Shown piece after piece: positions 34,135 to 46,601 of a stretch of 64,000 nucleotides of DNA. A program made the translations under genes and the position numbers. The number at the start of each line of letters is the position of its first letter. Position 1 is the stretch's first letter. Origin of the DNA: Alisma plantago-aquatica (Eukaryota; Streptophyta; Magnoliopsida; Alismatales; Alismataceae). Below the pieces are notes generated by a model that did no database searches, was not told the DNA's origin, and saw nothing but the letters and a program-made list of their open reading frames with translations. Location of the stretch: NCBI GenBank assembly GCA_963693085.1, contig OY856412.1, positions 1,409,465,194-1,409,529,193 of the forward strand, given 5' to 3'.

Positions 34135-35020
34135 GGGTATAAAATTCCACAAGGCCAAGAATTAGGGCTTTTTTGTCATTTTCTTTTTTATATTTACAAA
34201 GACTCATGTAACAATTAATGTTGACCATATCAATTGTTTAATGTTTGCAAATATATGTGAAATGAGTTAGGATTGCGTTGAAACCTCAAATAAAGAAACA
34301 ATTAAATCTTGTGAGCCCATTGAAACTATGAAGCTCAGTGACTATCTCGAGCTCATGCTACTCTGTGATGGATCTAATGTTTTATGGATAAGCAATAATA
34401 GCATCATTGTATACAATGAAGAAAAAGAACACAATGTTGTTTTGAATTAAGGAACACTTATTGAAATTTATGTATAATTTGTCCAAACAAAGTGTGCCAA
34501 AAAAAAGAGAAGATGTGTAGGATTTTCTCCCCTTAATCTTTCTAAAGGGCACAATTTTGTCAAAGTACACAAACATAATTATGGTTTTATGATAATAGGT
34601 CCAAAACCGTCACACAAATTTTACTTTCAGCTCTTGTGGAAAAACATTCACTTATATGTTACAAATATTAGTCGCATGACATGGTGACATTGAAGGGCAT
34701 GACCAACCATTCCTACAATTTGTTAGGAGTCTCAAAAGTTGTCTTCCATTCATGCATCTCTTTGATAATAATTTGGTGCTATCCTCTATGTAAGTCAATT
34801 TTTGCAAACCATTGTGATCCAATCGACAAACCTAATGTGTAGTTAAGTTTATAAATCGAGAAGTGGTGCTTGACAATGACTTTTTTTATAGGGAGACAAC
34901 CTGGGCACATTTTCCAACTGGCATTCTTTTCAAGAGAAATGAGAGTTAGAACCACACAAGGGTGCTTGCTCCCACAAATGAACCTGTTTAGAAGGAGGGT
35001 ATCAACTTGATGTTTCAATT
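34135..35020 (-). pseudogene. Chromovirus-type gypsy reverse transcriptase remnant
   Basis: Minus-strand reading shows a decayed Ty3/gypsy reverse transcriptase. In order: LKHQVDTLLLNRF (about 35.0 kb); a degraded SPCAVPVLLVPKKDGTWRMC-type block; QWFAKIDLHRG (about 34.8 kb); HQIIIKEMHEWKTTFETPNK; YEWLVMPF with a changed G-L-T (about 34.7 kb); and FVYFDKIVPF, which is the catalytic YFDDI with one D replaced (about 34.57 kb). After it come DKLYINFNKCSLIQ and a few residues of the following block, up to the Sirevirus insertion at 34134. The loss of the second catalytic D and many stops mean it is dead. Confidence 0.8.
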
Positions 35021-36640
35021 ATGCATGTTAGATTGGATTAGTTCAGTAATCTGGGGGATTGGGGAGGGAAGACTAGATAATTAGGTCAAGTTGTGTCAAA
35101 TGTCAATCATGTAGGGAGTTCATAAGGGATTTATTCAAGATCCATGTCTTTAAATTCATCCAATAGTTGAACAACAATAGGGAAGGTAGAGTGTCAGGGA
35201 CAAGTGACAATTTTTTAGATATATACAACAAACATGCTTCCCAATTCATGATTGGCATACACCACTTCTCTACGGGTAACTAGGCATAGAAAATGATGTA
35301 GTGTTGGAGAAGGTGGCACAGGAGGTTGTTTTTTTGCTTTGTGGGAATAAAACACTTAGGCGAAAGCCATATGTTTTAATCCTTATGTTGGAAGGTGTAA
35401 ATGTGAAGAGAACCCATTGCAAGAATCCATATAAAAAATCCAAAGGTGTTCGAAAATGACATGTCCTACATTCATGGGTATAACATCACACCAAATGTGA
35501 TTAAAGTAGGAAACCAAAGTAAGAGGCACCAAGTAGTGATGGGTGACAGGCAGACTCATGATTCATCTAGTGAATTTATTGAGTTTAAGGATGGGGCTTA
35601 AGATTGAGATTTAGATGTTGAAGTCAATGGTGATAATTGATGTTTTATAAGACATCATTGTTGATTAAAACTTATATAGTTATTTTATGTATGTTTGAAC
35701 ATAGTTTGAAAAGGAGTGATTTTCTTACATTAATCACCATAAGAGGGGACAAAATACATATCCAAAACATACAAGGAAGAGTTTTGGTTGTTATAGACAA
35801 TATTAATCATCAAAAGGGTCTAAGGCGGTTAAAATATCCTCATACTCTATGGCATCTTCTAGAGTGAGTTATTAAGATTTAGATGAAACAAGGAGAACAT
35901 GACACATGCACTAGGTATCCATATGAGAATCCATGTGGTTGTGAAGTCATTCATGACCATGAGGGAGGATGAGAAGAGGTTCTCACTACCTACTTCCCTT
36001 TTCTAGATGAGGGAGTATATGTCTAAGAAGTCAAAGGAGGTTGTGGTATATTACATACATGGTAGATTGAGGAAAGGCTATTAGTAGAACAACTTTGTTT
36101 CATAAGATGAAATGAAGATGGCCATGGGAAGTGGAGGTAATTTTTGCATCAATGTTTTGGTCACAATGGAAAATATTATCTAAGAAATCATAATGTTTTA
36201 GTTTGAGCTAGCTCATATATTAGGTCATAGATGATACACAGAGCAAGCGGCCAATTACCAAGTCATGGTGAATACATCAACTCTTTACATCATCAAGTTT
36301 ATCCATGCATTCTTGGACTGACAAGGGTCATTTGATATGGTTCATATAATCAAATAAGAGATGACATTAATGTTTTGTAGGGATGTAGGACTCATAAAAT
36401 TTGGTTTATATCTCATCCCAAAAGAGTATTAGAGGTAGACCAAGGAACTCTATGTTGCAATAGACACCTTGCCAACACTGATTGGTTGAACCTTCAGATT
36501 TCTTTTTTGAAAACCGAGTCTAGTGAAAATATATCATGGAATACTAGTTAATGTATCCTCAATATATGAAATCAATACAAGAATGTTTCAGGATCGAGTC
36601 TGGAATGAAAGGCTAGGGCGTCAACTTTGACTCTAAAATA
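35021..36640 (-). pseudogene. Chromovirus-type gypsy gag and protease remnant
   Basis: Upstream part of the same element on the minus strand. At about 36.55-36.63 kb a gag-like FHSRLDPETFLYWISYIED is visible, followed to about 36.05 kb by shifted gag scraps (DVFTMTW and others). At about 35.35-35.50 kb there is a protease-end block resembling the gypsy DVVPMDACHVLLGRPW region, and NTYTFQ-like text appears as HIYTFQHKD. Around 35.06-35.18 kb a degraded linker leads into the reverse transcriptase. No frame stays open for more than about 80 codons. Confidence 0.6.
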
Positions 36641-36699
36641 ATGTCACTATGTGACTCTTTATACTAGTTGATGTAGTGATATACCTAATTATTTTGAGG

Positions 36700-39200
36700 G
36701 AAAGTAGGATTGTGAGGTTGGACTTGATGATCTTAACAAAGAGGATGGTGAAAAAAAGGTTGAGGTACCTAAGGAATATTGTATATGATAGGTGGAAAGT
36801 GTTTGACTAAAGGTTAATGAGGTGCATAACATATAACATAGGAGGGTTGCCCTTGTGGTGGATGGTGTCCATGTGGAGGAGGAGGTCCATATTGAGTGGG
36901 TGGGGTGGAGGATGATAGTGGTTTGGCTAGTAGTTAATGGAGGGGATACTTAAAAAGGGGGATATTCCTCATTGTGGGCATGAGGGGAACATGGGTCTTG
37001 GTCAGAGTGTTGTTCAAGGATACATTATATGATGACCTACTCAAATTTTTGTCCCCCATTGAAGGGGGATTCAGAGGGCAAGGATCATCATCCAAATTTT
37101 GGAAAATTGCATGAGAGGAAATCTAAATACAAATTATCAATTTGTTCCTCCTGGTGAGTTTAGCTTAATGACCTTGTATGCATTGATCTAGATCTCTATA
37201 TCTTCAGTCTTTAAGTAAGTCAACTAACCTAAAATGTTGACAAAAAATGTTTGGTCAATATGTTTTTATATTGTTTATGTGGGCGCCAAAAAAATATGTG
37301 TATATATGGATAACTTGTTTTACTAAACAACAGTTAATTGCACACATTGAACTTGTAATTTCAATTTTCTTTTCCTACCCAAATTTGTGATTCCACCTTT
37401 GGTCTTACATGAAATTCTCTTGGTAAATTCAATACTTTGTTCATAACATTATGGTACTCATATGTGATTCATATATGACATGTAGTTTTATTATAACTAA
37501 ATTAAACATCAAAACAATTTAGGCATATGATCAACAAATGCTTAAATAATCTGGATATTGAAAAATAAACATATTCAATTAGTTTGACATCCTACTTATC
37601 AAAATTTAAACTTTACACAGTCAATACCTTCATGCATGAAAACAATTTTGAAATAGAAACATAATTTGGTCTTGCCACTAGTTTATTTGGATTCCACATG
37701 ATTTTCTAATGAATTTGTTATATGGTTTGCCTATTGTAGATCTATCATTTATTTTCAGGAACAAATGCAAAACATGTACATTTTGAGCAATGAGAACATG
37801 CCACGTCAACAAAGGGATTTGTTTCTAATTAACTTGGGACCATGTGTAAAAAAGGGAAAAATACATGGCTTCCCCCTACACTGTGATCAAGTTGATCATG
37901 CATATCCAAGGTAGAAAGGTACTTTCTTCATAGAGATTGTTTCACCCCATTCCCCTCCATGTCTCTCATAGGTGGAAGGGTTGTAAGTCAACTAAGGAGT
38001 TTTTGATGTACTGAGAGTCACACCTAGGGGATAGGTTGCCTTTAGAAGGGCTTCCTAAAGCCATACAGATCTTTGGATCCTGTCGAGGTGATTGGAGATA
38101 GCAAGGCTAGAAGTAGAAATCCAAATATGTATGGAATATATATTACTTGGGCTCAGGATGAACAAGTCATTGGTGGAGCTTGTTGGAGGTCTTCTAGAGG
38201 TTTCCAATATTCTTGATGACCCGTGTTAGTTGGAGATTGGTTTGGCTTTATGATCTGAATAGAAGGGATAGGATATTGAAATATGTTTTTGGGATTTCAC
38301 CATGTCCATCCAAGGGTTGTGAACCATTCAATAGGTCCTCACAATGCTCCAAGTCAAGCTAATTGACCAGGGGACCCTACGTCAAGGGAACAAGGATGAA
38401 GTGAAGCCTAAGGGTTCTGTTACTAGGGTTTCCTATGAAATTGAGGATCACAAAAGGTTGTGTGTATTTGTGTGGTTAGGCTTGGAATTTGATGTAAGTG
38501 GCAGAAAACAACATCTTTGGAAGTTTGGATAACTGGAAAATTGGACATCATTGTGTTCTATGGAGGTAATGGCATTGCATAAGCTAGTTGAGTTTGTCTC
38601 AACTTTCCCAAAGACAAAGGCATCATTATCTGGGGGATTTTTTGGTCATCGAGGAAGAAAGATGTCGAGGAGGTTTGTGTTATTATCCAACATGGAAAAG
38701 CATAGAGTTTGGATCAAGGAGGAGAACTCCCTTCTAACAACTCTACCCAGATTCAGTAATTTGGTACATGTGGAGTCTATCTCTCTTTCAATATTTTATT
38801 TTCTTCTTCAATCAAAACCCAATTTTGGAAAAGTATATCTATATGTCACATCTGATCTTAAAATGACTCAAATGTTGGGATCAAAATGGTTTTAGAATTT
38901 GCTGATGTTGGATCAAAGATCAAGTCAAAACAAGCTTATTTTATATGTGAAACTTGGTTTTTAAGAAAGCCATAGATAATTAATTCATTACCTAGGATAG
39001 AAGATATTTTGCAATCTTTGAAAATTTGATTACAATCTTGAAATTCCTTTATCAACAAATTAAACTTATCATTGGTATTTAATATGCATAAAAATATGAA
39101 ATTCCTAATTTTGTATCCCGAGGACCTATTTGTGAAATCTGAGTCCTATTGAAAATTTTAGGCTTGGAATACCATAGTGAAAAGAAAACAAACCACTTTT
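36700..39200. other. Unassigned DNA, possibly the upstream end of the gypsy remnant
   Basis: No protein motif was recognised. Open frames at 38344-38532 and 38551-38895 on the plus strand lack any known domain. The region should contain the 5' LTR of the chromovirus element if that survives, but no partner to an LTR on the other side was found. Confidence 0.35.
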
Positions 39201-39239
39201 AGTAGTCTTATGATAAAAATCTAGTTAGACAGTTAGATT

Positions 39240-39660
39240 AGTATAGTCAAGAAACTTGGTCGAGTGAAGATGCTTTTTAGTAGCCCATCCCAGAAAGCCA
39301 ATTGGGCAATTGGCCAATCCAGTTAGGTGACTAGACTCGCCTAGGTCAGAACATACTAGATATAATTAGTTGATTCCTTAATGTAGTACAATCTAAACAT
39401 ACTAGATCTAGTTAGTCGATTCATTAATCTAATATTGTCGGGTTTCTAGACTAGCCAATCAACCAACTAGATGATCTTGTCTAGTTGGGCAACTGGGATA
39501 GTCCATCCATTGATTCAGACAATTTTGGCCTGGTCAATCAACTAAACATTCTTGTCGATTAAATGATCTACCCAAGTCGATGAGTTGTGCTTCTAATCAT
39601 TCCATCCATGATCTAATTGATTACCTTGACCATTTAGCATCCAATTAACTGTTTACATGA
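39240..39660. repeat. Cluster of short inverted motifs (CAATTGG, CTAGTTGG, AGTCGATT)
   Basis: Within about 400 bp, short half-sites recur in both orientations: CAATTGGGCAATTGGCCAAT; AGTTAGTCGATTCATTAATC; CCAATCAACCAACTAG against CTAGTTGGGCAACTGG; GTCGATTAAATGATC. It resembles the palindrome arrays seen in the LTRs elsewhere in this window, and lies next to the LTR of the decayed copia element, of which it may be part. Confidence 0.45.
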
Positions 39661-40846
39661 TTATACTCATGTTGCCTATGCATCCTATGTGCGTGACCCT
39701 ACAGTCTCCACATTACATGGATATTGATGTATATAATCATAATATGACTTCATAGATAATGATTGGTATCTAGAAATACTTAATTTCCACTGGAGTAAGT
39801 TGATAGCTTGGATAACAACTTTAACCTAGTGATGCGATCAATATTACAATGGCATTGTAATCTCATTGTCTTTCGTATCCAAATTGAATATGAGGAAATG
39901 AAACGACATCCTTAAAATGTTCAATCTTTGTTCCTTGATCGAGAAGAGACTATTTGAGATATACATCAGGTCAATATCATATATTGGATCACATGAACAT
40001 GCCCATGCATGTCATAGTTTCTCACATCATGTTGTTGAGATATCACTCCAAAAATCATGACAAATTCCATCTACATCACTGACAATAATCTACATGTCAT
40101 AGTGCACCCAAGCACCATATGCACGGTGAACCCTTATTTAGGTCACATTGATTAGTGTATAAGTACACCAAACAACATGTGATCATTGTAGTGGATTCAA
40201 GTCTAAGAGCTGCAATCACCACTATCACATAAAATATGATTCTTACTACTTTTTATGGCTTCCATGTGTCATACTCAAGGTGGGTATGTCCAATACACAT
40301 GTCATAGTGCACCCAAGCACCATCTGCAGGTGAACCCTTATACAGGTCATGTTGATTAGTGTAACACGTGATCATTGTAGTGGATTCAAGTCTAAGAGCC
40401 ACAATCACCACTATCACATAAGATATGATTCTTAATACTATTTATGGCTTCCATACTCAAGGTGGGTATGTCTAGTACACTTGTTCATAACAAGTACCTA
40501 TTTGTTTTACTTGGTATCTGATATCATGACTAATGATATGCGATCTTAAGTCAACACACATACTAGTATTAACGAATTATTGTTCCTAATTTACACAATA
40601 ATATCTTGCTAGAGAACTGGATATAAATGGATGCTCTTAACATGAACATGTTCTCATGTTTAAGCCCTCAACCTAAAATCACATGTCAGTGAGTCATACA
40701 TTGTTAGGAAATTATTATATTTATTCAATATATCATATTGAAACAAACATAATAATTGGAAATGACTGTATTAAAAATCAAATCAATAGAAAAGTATGCC
40801 ATTGCAATCATTATATGTATGACTATCAAGAAATACTACCGATAGT
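39661..40846 (-). repeat. Probable 3' LTR of the decayed copia element
   Basis: It lies immediately downstream (minus strand) of a purine tract GCAAGTGGGAT (40847-40857) and the RNase H remnant, where a copia 3' LTR belongs. The expected TGTTGGTAGT start is degraded to CTATCGGTAGT. Far boundary not determined. It contains an internal tandem duplication (40091-40472). No partner LTR lies in the window; it would be beyond 64 kb or lost. Confidence 0.5.
40091..40472. repeat. ~190-bp tandem duplication
   Basis: Two head-to-tail copies starting ACATGTCATAGTGCACCCAAGC (at about 40091 and 40297) both run through GATCATTGTAGTGGATTCAA, CAATCACCACTATCACATAA and TACTCAAGGTGGGTATGTC. The second copy lacks about 20 bp near its middle. 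Confidence 0.8.
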
Positions 40847-40865
40847 ATCCCACTTGCAGTTGTTC

Positions 40866-41368
40866 CAATCACTCAAAAATCTAAATCCTAGTAATCTAAC
40901 ACGACTGTCGTGCTCCTAATATTGTAGTTCTTTGGTCAGAGGGTCATCAATATTGCTATCAATTGATACTCAACAACTTTTAACATATAACCATTATATG
41001 ATAACTCATATGAAGATGGTTGGATGTAGTATATACTTATAATGTGGATGTAATCTTGGTTCCTTAGATCATGGAATGGATCCATTGTTATCACATTATA
41101 TATTTGTTGCTTTGTTAATGGATATCACCACTCCTAGCTCACCAATGAACTCCTTGATCCATACAACTTCCCCTGCTACATTGGAGGCAACAACATACCC
41201 GAACACTATTGTAGAATCAACAATTGACTCTAGCTTGAAAATTTTACAACTCTCAACTCCATCATTGAGGAAAACACAAAGCCTAATTGTGATTGGTAAT
41301 TGTCCTTGTCATTTAGAAGCTTGCACCAATGTAACCCTTTACAACCAACTCCTCCTCACCAACATAAG
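40866..41368 (-). pseudogene. Copia RNase H, C-terminal half (decayed)
   Basis: Minus-strand reading starts YVGEEELVVKGYIGASF at the Athila insertion point. It continues with degraded copia RNase H blocks: a TNHN-ALCF stretch, a block resembling the STTEAEY region, CMDQGVHW, and a final ADPLTK-like piece read as AILMTL-PKNY. It is full of stops. The missing N-terminal half lies beyond the Athila element at 60423-60883; the two halves abut in frame at the 5-bp duplication. Confidence 0.75.
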
Positions 41369-43273
41369 TGATAACACGCATTTTATGGCTATTTATGGCT
41401 CATATTCTATTGTCAAACTTGCCTTCTAAACCATTTTCCTTTCCATTTTATCATCTAATTGCATAAGAATAAACCACTCTATGCTCCTAACTCTTTTCCC
41501 ATCTTTTATAGAGTTTCCCTCGCTTTTCCACTAAAAACCAGTAAAAAGGCCCGTCCCGGCCCACTTACAACAAATCGTCCCCTTTACTGGCCGCACGACA
41601 CACCCACTTACCCGTCGCAGTCGCTACCCGATGTGGCAGCAACCTGACACGGGCATGTCACGCGAGGAGGTATCTGACGAGCGACACGCTACCTACCCGA
41701 CATAGAGCTTGTACCTGCCACGACCAATCAGCCTGATATTGTCATGTCGTGTGATTTAAGCCACTCACAGGAAGCAGCCGCCCGCCACAGCCGCTCGATA
41801 CCTTCGCAACCCAACACACGATAGACAAGCCATGCCGAGCGATACACAGGTGTTGACCATCCCCGAAGCCATATGAACAAAGATGATTAAGGACATGTGG
41901 CTCCACGAGAACCACAACCTCTTCCAAACCGCGGCCTATAAATAGCAGCTACAGGACTCCGATGGGACAAGTTGGAACCGGGCGAAAGCTAACTTTGGAA
42001 AGCATCTGGAGCTAGTGTGTCGACTTCCAAGGCGTGTCGGGGATACTAGGTGAGCACACTCCCAACATGAGAGGGGCGGGAGTGGTTCACTTAGAACCCA
42101 TCCCAGTAGCCGCATCAGCCCGATATGACCAAGAAGGCCACCCAATGTGTCGAGTTTCTAGATGGGCTCCTGCCCGAGATGGCTCACCCCTACACCCAAT
42201 ACAAGGAACCTGAGAACCTAAGTCATCTCTAACCTGGCACGATATCGAACCCGATATGAACCACCGGTCATGGTGTGTCGCCTGAGAGGGTGGTACCCCG
42301 ACATGACCGTATCAAGTAGGGATCCTTGACAGATACGCCTGCCCGTCACGGCATGTCGCCCGACAGGACTAGCTGCCTGACACAGGAATATCGGGCAGAG
42401 CTCCCACCTGGTATCGGGTTAGCGATATCTTAGGGGTCTGCTGCTGTATATCGACCTCCTATATCAAGGGGGCCGATACCTATCTTCCCTTTTTTTAAGC
42501 AATTTACTTTCATTTATTACACATTGTAACTAAACCTTTTACATATCTATGCTTATGGAATCAGTGGAGTTTAATATATGTTGTTCTGTGTATGGTTCCT
42601 TTTTGTTGGATGATTTCTTTATAGCATCTAAACTCTAGCCTGTATGTTTAGATCATGTTTTGACTAGCTATCGAATCGTGTTTCCCATTTCAACTCCTTC
42701 AAGAGAGAGATGTTGTAACTCTAGATTTCAGTCCGATCCGAGAGTACGAGAGTGCCCAGGATCGGGGCCACCCCAGTTTTCTTTCAATCCAGCTCATGTC
42801 CATTACTCTTGAGAGAGGGTAGTGGCATGTAGCTGGAGGTACTCTCTTTGAGAGAAGAGAGTACAAGAAGTTTTTCGCTACCACTTGTTATGCCTAAGTC
42901 TTCTTCCTTCGTGCTTTACCTTAACAATAGTTTTATCTCCCCAGATTCTATTTTACAAAACCTTTATAAAAACCTCTTAACCCAAAACTTAAATCTTTCT
43001 TGGAACTCCTTTTGGAGATAGGATTTTCTATTTGATTCTTTATGATTCTTTTATGTGACATACAACCTTTCCTTGCACCCCTTTTTTTTTGAAGTGCTTA
43101 GACAAGTGAAACCCAAGTTCTGAAGCACCCTTCTTCATATCCCTGTGTTCGACCCCGAACTACTTTGACCCTATGCTAGTTGTAGGTGTCTTAAACATTT
43201 AGGTACTATAAATTATAAAAGTCTGATAACCTAGGCATGTCTCCATCTTTTGGACCACGTTTAAGGCTCGTCA
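41369..43273 (+). repeat. 5' LTR of the Athila element
   Basis: Starts TGATAACACGC and ends GGCTCGTCA, paired with 58508-60417. Contains many short CCCGATAT, CCCGACA, TATCGGG and TGTCGCCCGACAGG motifs (about 41580-42480). Near the end is TGTGTTCGACCCCGAACTAC, resembling the conserved end region of Athila LTRs. Confidence 0.9.
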
Positions 43274-43279
43274 ACTTTT

Positions 43280-43294
43280 TGGCGCCATTGCAGG
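43280..43294 (+). other. Primer-binding site, tRNA-Asp type
   Basis: TGGCGCCATTGCAGG, six bases inside the 5' LTR. It matches the TGGCGCCGTTGCCGG site of Athila/Tat elements with few changes. Confidence 0.85.
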
Positions 43295-43499
43295 AGATAG
43301 GCAATGAAAACCATTCTATGAACTTGAGTTTTGTTTGCACTTTGCCAAAGACTTGTACATTTATATATAACACTACAACTATTTAATATACATAGCATAC
43401 ACCACACTTACCTTACACAACATGCTGATACTTCTTTCATCCTTCTTCCTTTTCAGGCACTTTGTCCTCTCTTCCAGGCCACTATTGCCTTAGAAACAC

Positions 43500-44700
43500 A
43501 TGGCCAATCAACCTCCTACGGCTCCCTCTCTCTGATCATTCTACCAAGTTTGGGCGAATGAAGAGAGAAACCCGGTTGTGACACAACCTCTGAACATCGT
43601 GAACTTCGAGCTAAAGCCTTCTTTTCTCCAGCTCCTGCAACACAATAGGTTTGGCGGGAACTCCTCCGAGGAGAACCTATACAACCATCTAACGACGTTC
43701 AAGCGGACATGCAACACCTTTAAGATCAACAAAGTGCTATTGATGCACATCTACATCCAGTGCTCCCCGTTCTCTTTGAGGGATAAGGCACTAGAATGGT
43801 ACACCAGCCTACAAGACGGGAGCATTCCCGATTGGGACCATCCTGCTGATGCTTTTATCTCTAAGTTCTTCCCCATCGAGAGAACTATCAAATGCCAAAA
43901 CAAGATCATGAGGTACTCTCAGAAGCCTTCAGAAAATCTTCACGAGACTTGGGAGAGATTTCTGAGTTATCAGCGTGAGTGCTCGCACCATGGTTTCTCT
44001 GAACATAAGCTAATCACCATGTTCTACAATGGGGTGTGTCCTATTGAGAGGAAGTCTTTGAACGCTGCAGCTGGCAACAACTTCCTAGGGATGAGTGTTG
44101 TGAGGGCCTGATAGATCATTGAAAACATGGCCACAAACAAATATGACCGTGAGTCAATGAGCCATGCCACTCTTGGAGAGTCCAAAGAAATGGAATCTCT
44201 TGCGGCGTAGCTTGACAAGATTATGACTGATGTTCAGACCCTTAAAGAGCAAGGCTACAAAGGAAAAGTTCGGCAAGAGGCCATAAGAAGCTGTGTAACC
44301 TATGGAGAACCTGACCACACGTCGGATTTCTGTCCTCACACTACACTCAAAGAGGATCTTGACGAGAACAGTATTGAGAATGTGAGTTTTGTTCAGTATC
44401 GAAGGCCTGATCAACCCAAATTTTCTTATGGAAACAGTAGTGCTACATAAAACTCTCACCAGCTGGTGATTGGGAATCCTTCGGGAGGACCATCAAATCA
44501 GCAACATCAGGTGAGGTCTCAGCAACACAAAACTTATCAACAGAACCAACAACAAAGGCTGTCTGTGATGAATGAGCTTATGTCCTTTGCCAAGAAGCAG
44601 AACGACCTTAATGAGAAAATGCACAAGAGTTCTGTGGACAGCACTACTCTTTTGAAGTTAATGCAATAGCAGATGGGGGGTTTCTCTACCCAGATAGGGG
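43500..44700 (+). pseudogene. Athila gag
   Basis: ATG at 43500 (MANQPPTAPSL) about 205 bp after the primer site. Core blocks: NFELKPSFLQLLQ, RFGGNSSEENLYNHLTTF, SLRDKALEWYTSL, FISKFFPIERT, HETWERFLSYQRECSHHGF and ITMFYNGV, all typical of Athila gag. A zinc-knuckle remnant, CVTYGEPDHTSDFC (about 44.3 kb), has its second cysteine replaced by tyrosine. One frame runs from the ATG into pol, with stops near 43533, 44109, 44208, 44448 and 44667; no frameshift is seen. Several stops fit CAG or CAA to TAG or TAA, or CGA to TGA. The product would assemble the particle and bind element RNA. Confidence 0.88.
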
Positions 44701-44825
44701 AGCTCCAGCAACACAATAAATAGATCGACCAGCAGCTGGTGAGTCTTGCCCAAACCATCAACCACCAGGTAGGGCATTTTCCCTTAAGTACCGAAGCCAA
44801 TCCATGAGGCCACGAGATTGCAAAA

Positions 44826-45671
44826 ATGGACGTTTTGAGGTCGGGGATAGTTGTACCACCATCCGTTGAGAAGACAACAATGTCGGTAACAACACCCACT
44901 GATGAAGTTGGCACCGAGGTCGTTGAGAAAGAAATTCCACAGAAGTCAAGGAAGGAAGCTAAAGACGTCTCGACTAAAGAGCGCCTGGATAGGTATGCAC
45001 CCCACATACCCTTCCCTCATAAGCTGGTGAAAGCCCAGCTAAAGAAGAGGTATGAAAAGTTTATGGCAGCGATTAAGAAGTTGCATGTGGACGTCCCGTT
45101 CTTGGATGCCATCAAAGAAATGCCCACCTATGCTAAGTTCCTAAAAGATCTGATAACTAGGAAGAAAAGAGGAGAAGATATAGAGACCGTGAAGCTTGCC
45201 AAGATGTCCAGTTCTTTTGTTATGGCTAGTACGCCATCAAAGAAGAAGGACCCAGGGGTCTTTGTGATCCCTTTCCAAGTTGGGGATAACGTCACCTGGA
45301 AAGGTCTAGCTGACCTAGGGGCCAACATTAGTTTGATGCCTTTGTCCCTTGCCAAAAGAATTGGGCTCACCGATATGGTGAGAACCAACATGAGGACACA
45401 ACTGGCGGATCATACCATTACATGGCCAGTTGGGGTTGTTGAATATGTGCCCATTTGCGTAGGTCGATTCTTTATCTCTTGTGATATCGTCTTGATCGAT
45501 ACAATTGAAGATCCTAGCTGCCCCATCATTTTCAGACGACCTTTCCTTGCAACCGGCCGGGCTCTGATCGATGTTGAGGTGGGAATGATTACAATCTGTG
45601 TTAAAAGAGATCACATCTATTTCAACATCAGTGACTGTATGAAGGCCCCCTCGTTCTTTGAATCTTCCTAA
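44826..45671 (+). pseudogene. Athila linker and aspartic protease
   Basis: Open for 281 codons in the gag frame. The first part is a charged linker (KEIPQKSRKEAKDVS). It passes the conserved RYAPHIPFPHKL and FLDAIKEMPTYAKFLKDLIT blocks that precede the protease in Athila. The protease has DPGVFVIPFQVG, then LADLGANISLMPLSLAKR, where D-L-G is the active site in place of the common D-S/T-G, as normal for this lineage. The downstream CPIIFRRPFLATGRALIDVE is the C-terminal flap region with R replacing the usual G in LGRPFL. A stop follows SFFESS. Confidence 0.88.
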
Positions 45672-45911
45672 TTTGTTGAAAGCTATCAGCAATTGTGTGA
45701 CAAGGGATAGGAAGAGAAAGCCATGGTGGACCCGCTAATGCACGCCTTCACTGGCGAGTCACGAGAGATCAATAATCCTGAGGTTAGGGAATTGCTAGCC
45801 TATTTATATGTCGAAGACACAACCAAGAATGAGGATCCTATCGAGATAATCATGTATGCCGCTCTCCGAGAAGACCCAGTTGCAGAATAGATAAAGGAAG
45901 TCCCGCCAGAG

Positions 45912-46601
45912 TTGAAGGTCCTACATAAAGGTCTTGAGTATTGTTTTATGGATCAAGAAGGGATGTACCCGGTAATTATCAATTCAAGCGTAACTGATCG
46001 CCAAAAGGATGAGCTGCTGGAAGAATTAAGGTTGAGAAGGAAAGCCTTAGGTTACTTAATCAGAGATTTGAAGGGGATAAGCCCCTCTGTGTGCATGCAC
46101 AGAATTCATCTAGAGGAGGACTCAAGGTCCTACACCCTGCCTCAGAGAAAGTTGAACAAGAAGCTTCGAGACGTTGTGAGAAAGGAAGTAGTTAAGCTCT
46201 GGGATGCCAAAATTATCTATGCTATTAGCGAAAATAGGTGGGTAATCCCGATCCAAGTTTTCCCGAAGAAGGGAGGAATGATGTTAGTCAGAGGAGATGA
46301 CAGAGTAGAGGTGGCTACTAATATGGTCATCGATTGGCGGATGTGTATAGATTATAGGAAGCTTAACACCGCCACCCACAAGGACCATTTCCCTCTCTCG
46401 TTCATTGATCAGATACTGGAATGTCTAGCTCATCATTCTTATTTCTGTTGGCTAGATGGGTATTAAGGTTTCTATCAGATCCCCATCCACCCTGACGACC
46501 AGGAGAAAATGACTTTCACCTGTATCTATGAAACCTTTGCTTTTAGAAGAATGCCCTTCGGGCTGTGCAACACACCTGCCACCTTACAAAGATGCATGAA
46601 T
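45912..46601 (+). pseudogene. Athila reverse transcriptase, N-terminal half
   Basis: In the gag frame. Blocks: GLEYCFM, GISPSVCMHRIHLEEDSR, RKEVVKLWDAKIIYAISENR, WVIPIQVFPKKGG, WRMCIDYRKLNTATHKDHFP, FIDQILECLAHHSYFCWLDG (LDG is the first catalytic aspartate), IPIHPDDQEKMTFTC and FAFRRMPFGLCNTPATLQRC. A TAA at about 46464 follows LDGY. At 46601 the gene is cut by the GC-rich retroposon in the middle of the palm domain; it resumes at 49477. Confidence 0.9.
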
